DNA from: Planctomycetota bacterium
GTDB taxonomy: Bacteria; Planctomycetota; PUPC01; DSUN01
DNA: 6,104 bases
Direction of reading: 5' to 3'
Assembly: GCA_016872875.1 (NCBI GenBank)
Contig: VGYW01000477.1
Coordinates: 1 to 6,104, forward strand
The translations under genes and the position numbers were made by a program. The notes under the pieces were generated by a model. The model made no database searches and was not told where the DNA came from. It saw only the letters and a program-made list of their open reading frames with translations. Below, piece by piece: positions 1 through 4,271 of this stretch; position 1 is the stretch's first letter, and every line of letters starts with the position of its first letter.

Positions 1-32
1 GCCGGTGGCCGAATGCGATAAATCCCAGGGGG

Positions 33-67
33 TCTGGGGGACTGGTCCCCCAGAGGCGAGTTCGCCT
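33..67. repeat. Two adjacent perfect hairpins
   Basis: Bases 33-41 pair perfectly with 46-54 (9 bp, loop CTGG). Directly after, 55-59 (GGCGA) pairs with 62-66 (TCGCC), and A54-T67 could extend that stem if the first hairpin is open. There is only a short T run (67-69) after the second stem, so this is at best a weak intrinsic terminator for a gene lying to the left of the window. A dispersed repeat is equally likely. No gene is visible in 1-284. Confidence 0.5.
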
Positions 68-105
68 TTGCGTTCCCGCGGCGCGGAGAGCGTCGCCCGG
101 GGAGG

Positions 106-138
106 CTCAAGAACTTGGGACGTTCCCAACATCTTGGG
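106..138. other. Interrupted stem-loop upstream of the ARPP-1 gene
   Basis: Bases 108-112 (CAAGA) pair with 132-136 (TCTTG), and 115-120 (TTGGGA) pair with 124-129 (TCCCAA). A symmetric 2x2 internal loop separates the two helices and the terminal loop is CGT. The helix can be extended by C106-G138 and a T107/G137 wobble. It lies about 150 bases before the first gene. It could be a structured leader, a palindromic protein site or chance; no T tract follows, so terminator function is unlikely. A further small hairpin, ATGCC/GGCAT, lies at 143-158. Confidence 0.4.
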
Positions 139-229
139 GGATATGCCGGACGGGGCATGCGATTTCCCGTGATCCCGTGGTGACTTGGCCTCACAGGGAC
201 CCGTGAACCGCCGGGGCACCTCTGCGTCT

Positions 230-284
230 AAGGAGACAGAGGGAGAGTCCGCCCGTAGGCTCCTTGCCCGAAGGAGAAAGAGCC
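230..284 (+). promoter_or_regulatory. Possible Shine-Dalgarno-sequestering leader
   Basis: The Shine-Dalgarno of the first gene is AAGGAG at 271-276, eight bases before ATG 285. Six bases before it lies its exact complement, CTCCTT at 260-265, with a 5-nt loop between them (GCCCG, 266-270). A second AAGGAG copy lies at 230-235. The CTCCTT segment can therefore pair either with the true ribosome site (closed) or with the decoy copy (open). Each helix is only 6 bp, so chance is possible. Regulation is an inference from these three matching segments. Confidence 0.35.
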
Positions 285-1343
285 ATGAGAAGCGCAAGAC
301 ACGCCGTTGCCTTAACCCTTGCCATCGTTGGCCTTATGGCGCCGAGCGGCCTCGCGCAGGAGGAGCGCGGCGGGGCTGACAACGAGGTGACGAGCCTGCT
401 CGGGCGCCTGCTGGTCCACGCGCCCGAGCACTTCCGCGGGCTGACCGTGTTCCCGCTGGAACTCCGTGGTGCCGGAGACGATATGGATTACACTACACTC
501 GACGACGCGCTCCGCCAGGGCTTCCTGCGCATCTTCGACACGGGAACCGTGGAGCGGGTGACGATGGAGAACACGTCGCGGCACCACTGGGTGTTCCTCC
601 TGGCGGGCGAGGTCATCGGCGGCGGGAAGCAGAACCGCATGGTGCGCGACGACGTGCTCATCGCGCCCGACACCCGCGTGAGTGTGCCGACCTACTGCGT
701 GGAGAAGGGGCGTTGGGTGGGTGGCGACCACTCGAAGTTCGATAGCGGTAAGTACTTGGGGAACTATGCCTTACGTCAGCGCGCGATGGCGGGTGCGCCC
801 CAGGCCGAGGTGTGGGACCAGGTGGAGGGGGAGCAGCGCCGCTTCCGCGTGGAGTCGGCCACGAAGGACTACGAGGCGGTGGCCGGCAGCCGCGCGGTCG
901 CCGGCGAGCTCGCGGCCTACAGGGGGCACTTCGACCGCATCTGGCGCCCGCGCATCGTCGGCTTCGTCGTCGCCCAGGGCGGCCAGATCGTCGGAGCTGA
1001 CGCCTTCTGTAACCCACGGCTTTTCAATAGCTTACGGCACAAGCTGCTGGACTCCTACGCCTTCGACTGCGTTGGGCGATTCGAGCGGATTCGCCCGCCG
1101 GTGTTCCGCCAGGAGGATGCCCGGGACTTCATGGCCCGCATCTACTCGGCCCGGTTCCGCAACCAGGGGACGCCAGGGGCCGGCAGCTCCCTCGGCTTCA
1201 GCGGGCACGGCGTCGAGGGTGCCGCGCTCCTCAATCGTAACGCTGTGCTACACTTGCACGCAACGCCCGGCTATCGTATCCTGCCGCCGCCGGTGCCGCT
1301 CCCTCCAGGCCCGCTGCCCATCCCCCAGCCGCGCGAGCGGTGA
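285..1343 (+). CDS. Exported ARPP-1-domain protein
   Basis: A 352-residue protein of unknown biochemical function that I recognise as carrying the ARPP-1 domain (ARG and Rhodanese-Phosphatase-superfamily Associated Protein, Pfam). Family-type motifs seen: GLTVFPL (52-58), YTTLDDAL (69-76), a FLLAGEVIGGGKQNRM block (104-119), VPTYCVEKGRW (134-144), GFVVAQGGQIVGAD (226-239) and a final GAALLNRNAVLHLHA stretch (312-326). The domain therefore looks complete. The N-terminus reads as a signal peptide: basic MRSARH, hydrophobic core 7-19, probable cleavage after A24 (GLA/QE), so the mature protein is probably periplasmic or outside the cell. A proline-rich tail follows (334-349). ATG 285 is chosen over TTG 264 because AAGGAG lies 8 bases upstream and because only this start puts the signal peptide at the very N-terminus. 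It appears to be a stand-alone gene; the next gene starts 254 bp later after a promoter-like sequence. Domain assignment is from motif memory, not a search. Confidence 0.85.
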   Translation: MRSARHAVALTLAIVGLMAPSGLAQEERGGADNEVTSLLGRLLVHAPEHFRGLTVFPLELRGAGDDMDYTTLDDALRQGFLRIFDTGTVERVTMENTSRHHWVFLLAGEVIGGGKQNRMVRDDVLIAPDTRVSVPTYCVEKGRWVGGDHSKFDSGKYLGNYALRQRAMAGAPQAEVWDQVEGEQRRFRVESATKDYEAVAGSRAVAGELAAYRGHFDRIWRPRIVGFVVAQGGQIVGADAFCNPRLFNSLRHKLLDSYAFDCVGRFERIRPPVFRQEDARDFMARIYSARFRNQGTPGAGSSLGFSGHGVEGAALLNRNAVLHLHATPGYRILPPPVPLPPGPLPIPQPRER

Positions 1344-1380
1344 GGGGGCCTCCTTAGCGCCTGCGCCCGGGGCAACCGAT

Positions 1381-1425
1381 GATCCGACTGATCCGACGGA
1401 TCCGACCGATCCGACGGATCGGACA
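1381..1425. repeat. 9-bp tandem repeat GATCCGACN x5
   Basis: Five head-to-tail 9-mers: GATCCGAC+T, +G, +C, +G, then GATCGGAC+A (one core change), followed by a partial GATCT. The eight-base core is almost constant while the ninth base takes all four values. It sits in the gap after the ARPP-1 gene, just upstream of a promoter-like sequence. Read in frame it would encode DPT repeats, but no credible gene covers it. Confidence 0.9.
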
Positions 1426-1442
1426 GATCTCTCATTTCGTCC

Positions 1443-1472
1443 TTGACACGCGGGCGGCGGCGCGCTAAAGAT
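1443..1472 (+). promoter_or_regulatory. Candidate sigma-70 type promoter of the corrinoid operon
   Basis: A perfect TTGACA -35 box at 1443-1448 is followed after 17 bp by TAAAGA (1466-1471), a weak -10 match (3 of 6). Transcription would begin near 1478, right at the edge of the 8-bp inverted array, so that array would lie in the 5' leader of the methyltransferase operon. The -35 and the spacing are good and the -10 is poor. This is an inference from consensus matching only. Confidence 0.4.
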
Positions 1473-1480
1473 GGGGGGAA

Positions 1481-1555
1481 TGGATGAATGGATGGGTGGA
1501 TGAGTGGATGGGTGTCAGACAGTCATCCATTCATCCAGCCATCCAAACATCCCCC
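1481..1555. repeat. Inverted array of 8-bp units (TGGATGNN)4 / (CATCCANN)4
   Basis: The left arm, 1481-1512, is four units of TGGATG plus two variable bases (AA, GG, AG, GG). The right arm, 1524-1555, is four units of CATCCA plus two variable bases (TT, GC, AA, then CATCCCCC). The 11-base spacer 1513-1523 contains the odd palindrome TGTCAGACA. Folded symmetrically, all four core pairs line up (23 of 24 core positions), giving a long imperfect stem. A 14-bp perfect alternative register pairs 1481-1494 with 1524-1537. It ends about 40 bases before the start of the URO-D-like gene. Confidence 0.9.
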
Positions 1556-1583
1556 TTAGTTGCGGCCGCAGGCCGCGTTTGGC

Positions 1584-1589
1584 AAAGGA
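1584..1589 (+). promoter_or_regulatory. Ribosome binding site deciding the URO-D-like start
   Basis: AAAGGA ends eight bases before ATG 1598. It supports that start over the in-frame upstream codon at 1484, whose extension would merely translate the repeat array. Confidence 0.7.
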
Positions 1590-1597
1590 CTGTGAAC

Positions 1598-2800
1598 ATG
1601 TCGCAGGAAATGGAGAAGCTGTACCAGGAACGGCTGACGCGCTACGTGGCGGCGATGCGGAAGGAGAAGCCCGACAGGGTGCCCATCCGCCCCTTCGCCG
1701 CCGAGTTCGCGGGCAAGTACGCCGGCTACAATAACCAGCAAGTGACCCACGACGTTGACCTGGCCTTCGACGCCATCATGAAGTGCTGCCGCGACTTCAA
1801 CTGGGATGCGACGGTGGGCAACATGGTCTATGTGTGGACCGGGCTGACCGAGGCGGTCGGCCTGAACTACTACACGATCCCCGGCATAGACAAGCCAGTG
1901 ACCGATGCCTTCCAATACGTCGAGCCGGCCGACGAGGAGGGGGCGTTCATGAAGGCCGACGAGTACGACGAGTTCATCGCCGACCCCGCCGGCTTCGTGG
2001 CGAACGTCTGGATGCCGCGGGCCAACAAGTACGCCGTGGCGCCCGGCCAGCCCAACACCGCGAAGAACAACCTGTCGTGGCTCAAGGGCGGCATGGCGAT
2101 GCTCCACTACTTCAACAAGTTCGGGGCGCAGGTGGGGCGAATGAAGTCCGAGACGGGCACGGTGCATGCCATCGCGGGCTGCCTGAAGGCGCCCTTCGAC
2201 ATCCTGGCCGACAAGTTCCGCGGCTTCAGGCAACTTTGCGCCGACATTCATCGCCAGCCGAAGAAGGTCCTCGCCGCCTGCGAAGCGCTGATGCCACACA
2301 TGTACTACTGCGCCGTCGCCGGCTCCGACCCCACCAAGACCGTGCCCATCAGCATCTGGCTCCACCGCGGCTGCACGCCGTTCCTCTCGCCAAAGCAGTT
2401 CGAGTCCTTCTTCTGGCCCACCTGCAAGAAGATCATCGAGGACCTGCACGCCGAGGGGCGGCAGGTGCTCTGGTACGCGGAGGGCGACTGGAACCCGAAC
2501 CTGAGATACATTGCGGAGCTTCCCGAGAAGAGCATCATCTACCACGTGGACAGGGCCGACCCGTTCGAGGTGTATGAGAAGGTCGGCCACAAGTTCGCCA
2601 TCAGCGGCGGCATCCCCAATGACATCCTGGCCTACGGCACGCCCGACGAGGTGCGGGCGAGGTGCAAGGAGGTCATTGACCGCGTTGGCAGGAACGGCGG
2701 CTACATCATGGACGCCGGCGCCATCATGCAAGACGACTCGACCATCGAGAACGTCAAGGCCATGACCGAGTTCACCGTGGAATACGGGGTCTACCGCTAA
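1598..2800 (+). CDS. URO-D family methyltransferase-like protein (MtaA/CmuA-related)
   Basis: A 400-residue protein of the uroporphyrinogen decarboxylase superfamily, in the branch that includes methyltransferases acting on methyl-corrinoid proteins rather than haem-pathway decarboxylases. Seen: an N-terminal ERLTRYVAAMRKEKPDRVPI segment (11-30) typical of this branch; IWLHRGCTPFLSPKQFESFFWP (253-274); the barrel strand LWYAEGDWNP (291-300); IIYHVDRADPFEVYEKVG (313-330); ISGGIPNDIL (335-344); and GGYIMDAGA (367-375). The size fits the family. The corrinoid-protein gene two genes downstream supports methyl transfer to or from cobalt; the methyl donor or acceptor cannot be told. Oddity: at the strand where MtaA/CmuA enzymes carry the His-x-Cys zinc ligands the sequence is Tyr293-Ala-Glu295, and no Cys occurs in the C-terminal glycine region (367-378), so the usual zinc site seems absent. 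It is first in a three-gene operon, with 18 bp to the next ORF. Cytoplasmic; no signal peptide or membrane segment. Confidence 0.85.
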   Translation: MSQEMEKLYQERLTRYVAAMRKEKPDRVPIRPFAAEFAGKYAGYNNQQVTHDVDLAFDAIMKCCRDFNWDATVGNMVYVWTGLTEAVGLNYYTIPGIDKPVTDAFQYVEPADEEGAFMKADEYDEFIADPAGFVANVWMPRANKYAVAPGQPNTAKNNLSWLKGGMAMLHYFNKFGAQVGRMKSETGTVHAIAGCLKAPFDILADKFRGFRQLCADIHRQPKKVLAACEALMPHMYYCAVAGSDPTKTVPISIWLHRGCTPFLSPKQFESFFWPTCKKIIEDLHAEGRQVLWYAEGDWNPNLRYIAELPEKSIIYHVDRADPFEVYEKVGHKFAISGGIPNDILAYGTPDEVRARCKEVIDRVGRNGGYIMDAGAIMQDDSTIENVKAMTEFTVEYGVYR

Positions 2801-2802
2801 CC

Positions 2803-2810
2803 GAGAGGAG
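2803..2810 (+). promoter_or_regulatory. Ribosome binding site of the small ORF
   Basis: GAGAGGAG lies eight bases before ATG 2819 in the short gap after the URO-D-like gene. A strong, well-spaced site here is the main reason to accept the 57-codon ORF as a real gene. Confidence 0.7.
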
Positions 2811-2818
2811 TTCCCCCA

Positions 2819-2992
2819 ATGGCTCAGAAGAAGCAGAAGAAGGCCATCAGGCCCGGCGTGTGCTTCCCCTGGGAGGAGAAGGTGAAGGAATACCCGGTGA
2901 TCATGGGGGACCCGAAAATCCTCCAGAAGTCGTGGGAGGAGATTGACAGCCTGGCGTACCTCTACCTCTGGTTCTGCATCATGCAGTCATAA
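2819..2992 (+). CDS. Small protein of unknown function in the corrinoid operon (57 aa)
   Basis: A 57-codon ORF that begins MAQKKQKKAIRPGVCF and ends SLAYLYLWFCIMQS. I do not recognise a family. Seen: a strongly basic N-terminus (six Lys/Arg in residues 4-11), a central acidic/aromatic part (FPWEE at 16-20, DPKILQKSWEEID at 31-43) and a hydrophobic aromatic C-terminal stretch (45-55) too short for a convincing membrane helix. Two cysteines (15, 53) and three tryptophans (18, 39, 51) are notable in so small a protein. It fills almost all of the 205 bp between its neighbours, starting 18 bp after the URO-D-like stop and ending 13 bp before the corrinoid-protein start, with its own strong ribosome site. 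Its TAA overlaps the next gene's Shine-Dalgarno (TAAAGGAGG), which suggests coupled translation. It may be an accessory subunit of the methyl-transfer module (inference) or a remnant of a larger gene; I see no frame in which it continues. Confidence 0.7.
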   Translation: MAQKKQKKAIRPGVCFPWEEKVKEYPVIMGDPKILQKSWEEIDSLAYLYLWFCIMQS

Positions 2993-2998
2993 AGGAGG
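2991..2998 (+). promoter_or_regulatory. Ribosome binding site overlapping the small-ORF stop codon
   Basis: AAAGGAGG, near-perfect, ends seven bases before ATG 3006. Its first two bases are the last two of the small ORF's TAA stop. This fixes the corrinoid-protein start at 3006, not the in-frame upstream codon at 2943, and points to translational coupling. Confidence 0.8.
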
Positions 2999-3005
2999 CC
3001 CCCGC

Positions 3006-3647
3006 ATGGCAAAGCCGGGCGCGATTGCGAAGGCGATGAGCGCCTTGAAGGAAGCGCAACTCAAAGACCTGATCAAGAAGGCGATCAAGGCCAGAGTGCC
3101 TGCGGCTGACATCCTGGCCGAGTGCAGGGCCGGCCTCGGCGAGGTGGGCGAACGCTTCAACAAGGGCGAATACTTCATCTCTGAGCTGATGTACGCCGGC
3201 GAGATCATGAAGGACGTGTCGGCCCAGCTCACGCCCCTGCTGAAGAAAGGCCCCAAGCCCAAAGCCAAGGCGGGGGCCAAGCACATCGTCATGGGCACCG
3301 TGCGGGGCGACATCCACGACATCGGCAAGGACATCGTGGTCCTGATGCTCCGCGGCGCAGGCTACGAGGTGACGGACCTGGGCGTGGACGTGAAGCCGCA
3401 GCAGTTCGTTGACGCCGTGAAGAGGAGCGGGGCGTTCATGGTCGGGATGAGCGTGTTCCTCACCACCTGCTGCAAGGCCCTTCAGGAGACCGCCGAGGCG
3501 CTCAAGGCCGCCGGGCTGCGTGAGAAGGTGAAGGTCATTATCGGTGGCGCCGCGGCAAGCGACATGGTGGCCGAGCGCACCGGCTGCGACGGCTACGGCG
3601 CCACGGCCGTGGACGCCGTGGCCCTCGCCACCGCCGCGGCAAGGTAA
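3006..3647 (+). CDS. Cobalamin-binding corrinoid protein (MtaC/MtbC-like)
   Basis: A 213-residue corrinoid protein that would carry a methyl group on cobalt between methyltransferases. Residues about 10-85 form the helical cap domain (B12-binding_2 type; KGEYFISELMYAGEIM at 53-68 is the recognisable part), a Lys/Pro/Ala linker spans 80-92, and the Rossmann-like B12 domain follows. The cobalt-ligand signature is intact: GDIHDIGKDIV, with D102, H104 (lower axial ligand) and G107. Further B12-domain marks are AGYEVTDLGVDV (118-129), MSVFLTT (148-154, the usual S-x-L region, here S-V-F), IIGGAAAS (178-185, the GG pair that contacts the corrin tail) and GCDGYGATAVDAV (193-205). Length and order match MtaC/MtbC/MttC-type proteins, but the substrate class cannot be assigned. 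It is the last gene of the three-gene operon; its partner is most likely the URO-D-like protein. Cytoplasmic. Confidence 0.93.
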   Translation: MAKPGAIAKAMSALKEAQLKDLIKKAIKARVPAADILAECRAGLGEVGERFNKGEYFISELMYAGEIMKDVSAQLTPLLKKGPKPKAKAGAKHIVMGTVRGDIHDIGKDIVVLMLRGAGYEVTDLGVDVKPQQFVDAVKRSGAFMVGMSVFLTTCCKALQETAEALKAAGLREKVKVIIGGAAASDMVAERTGCDGYGATAVDAVALATAAAR

Positions 3648-3663
3648 GGCATTCGAGAGGATG

Positions 3664-3748
3664 ACACGGACATACACGGACGAACACTGACAGAAGCCCC
3701 AGAGGCGGCGAGTCGGCCGTCCGTGTCTGTCCGTGTGCGTCCGTGTGA
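3664..3748. repeat. Inverted array of 10-bp units (ACACGGACNN)3 / (GTCCGTGTNN)3
   Basis: The left arm, 3664-3693, holds three 10-mers: ACACGGAC+AT, ACACGGAC+GA and ACACTGAC+AG. The right arm, 3719-3748, holds GTCCGTGT+CT, +GC and +GA. The spacer is 25 bp (3694-3718). In symmetric pairing the cores align 8/8, 8/8 and 7/8, while the two-base linkers mostly do not pair. An offset register pairs 3664-3682 with 3718-3736 (18 of 19). It separates the corrinoid operon from the membrane-protein gene. It might form a stem at the end of the operon transcript, but there is no T tract to call a terminator. Confidence 0.9.
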
Positions 3749-3770
3749 TCTCCCCGTGGGACGAAGGATC

Positions 3771-3777
3771 GGAGGAG
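3771..3777 (+). promoter_or_regulatory. Ribosome binding site deciding the membrane-protein start
   Basis: GGAGGAG lies five bases before ATG 3783. It excludes the in-frame upstream codon at 3723, which lies inside the 10-bp repeat array. Confidence 0.8.
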
Positions 3778-3782
3778 AGCAA

Positions 3783-4193
3783 ATGGGCGTCCCCGAAGCG
3801 GTAACACCAAGTCCTGAGGCGAGCGGCGTGGGGCGCGCGGTGCTCCCCACGGCGGTGGTTCACGGCCTTGCGCTCATCGGCTTGATGGTGCTTCTCGTGG
3901 TCGTGGTGCCGCGGTATGAGGAGACCTACAGGAACGCGCCGATGTGCCTCCCGCAGCTAACCGTGGCGCTCATCAACACGTCCCGCTTCGCCATGAACTA
4001 CTACTTCCTGCTACTGCCAGTCGTCCTGGCTGCCGATGTCGGGGTATACGCCCTGCTGCGGAGCTGCACCAGCGCGAGGATTCTGAGCACGGTCTGGTCC
4101 GTGGTGGTTCTCCTTGGGGTCTTGCTGTGTGCGGGGCTCATCATCCTCGCCACCCAACTGCCATTTGCCGCGATGGCGGAGCAGGTCGGATGA
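3783..4193 (+). CDS. Small three-helix membrane protein, GspF-like in part
   Basis: A 136-residue predicted inner-membrane protein. Hydrophobic segments fall at about 24-43, 72-92 and 104-123, after a non-hydrophobic N-terminus (1-20). The stretch VVPRYEETYRNAPMCLPQLTV (41-61), followed by a helix-forming segment and a second membrane segment, resembles the loop and helix of type II secretion/type IV pilus GspF proteins (typically VPxFxxxFxxxGxxLPxxT). The match is partial, the protein is far shorter than GspF (about 400 residues), and no partner secretion genes are seen, so the function is unknown. It may be an independent small family sharing that fold fragment. It lies 78 bp upstream of gatA and could be co-transcribed with it, although no functional link is apparent. 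Confidence 0.75.
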   Translation: MGVPEAVTPSPEASGVGRAVLPTAVVHGLALIGLMVLLVVVVPRYEETYRNAPMCLPQLTVALINTSRFAMNYYFLLLPVVLAADVGVYALLRSCTSARILSTVWSVVVLLGVLLCAGLIILATQLPFAAMAEQVG

Positions 4194-4271
4194 TCCTCGC
4201 CCTCTCGAAGGCCTCTGGGGGCGGCCCGAGCCTGATGCGAACAAGGGGCGCTACGGATTTCCGGGGGACCC

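Noticed and set aside
1..284. A tRNA or other known structured RNA gene in the leading non-coding stretch
   Set aside because: Hairpins are present, but I see no cloverleaf, no T-loop consensus and no recognisable riboswitch core.
682..1446. A 254-codon + strand reading frame overlapping the ARPP-1 gene and running through the 9-bp repeat
   Set aside because: It has an Arg/Ser/Pro/Ala-rich composition typical of an out-of-frame shadow in GC-rich DNA. The other frame carries recognisable domain motifs.
1484..1597. N-terminal extension of the URO-D-like protein from an upstream in-frame start
   Set aside because: The extension would translate the 8-bp repeat array. A proper ribosome site precedes ATG 1598, and the protein from 1598 begins as family members do.
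1556..2731. A long (391-codon) minus-strand frame opposite the URO-D-like gene
   Set aside because: It mirrors the codon structure of the real gene (His/Val/Leu/Arg-rich, no motifs), and the + strand product is clearly a known family.
1381..3748. CRISPR array
   Set aside because: Units are 8-10 bp with 1-2 base linkers, far from the repeat and spacer sizes of CRISPR, and no cas genes are present.
3723..3782. Upstream start for the three-helix membrane protein
   Set aside because: It falls in the right arm of the 10-bp repeat array, while GGAGGAG sits correctly before ATG 3783.
2979..3863. A 294-codon minus-strand frame opposite the corrinoid gene
   Set aside because: It crosses the corrinoid gene and the inverted array and has no recognisable motif; it is a shadow frame.
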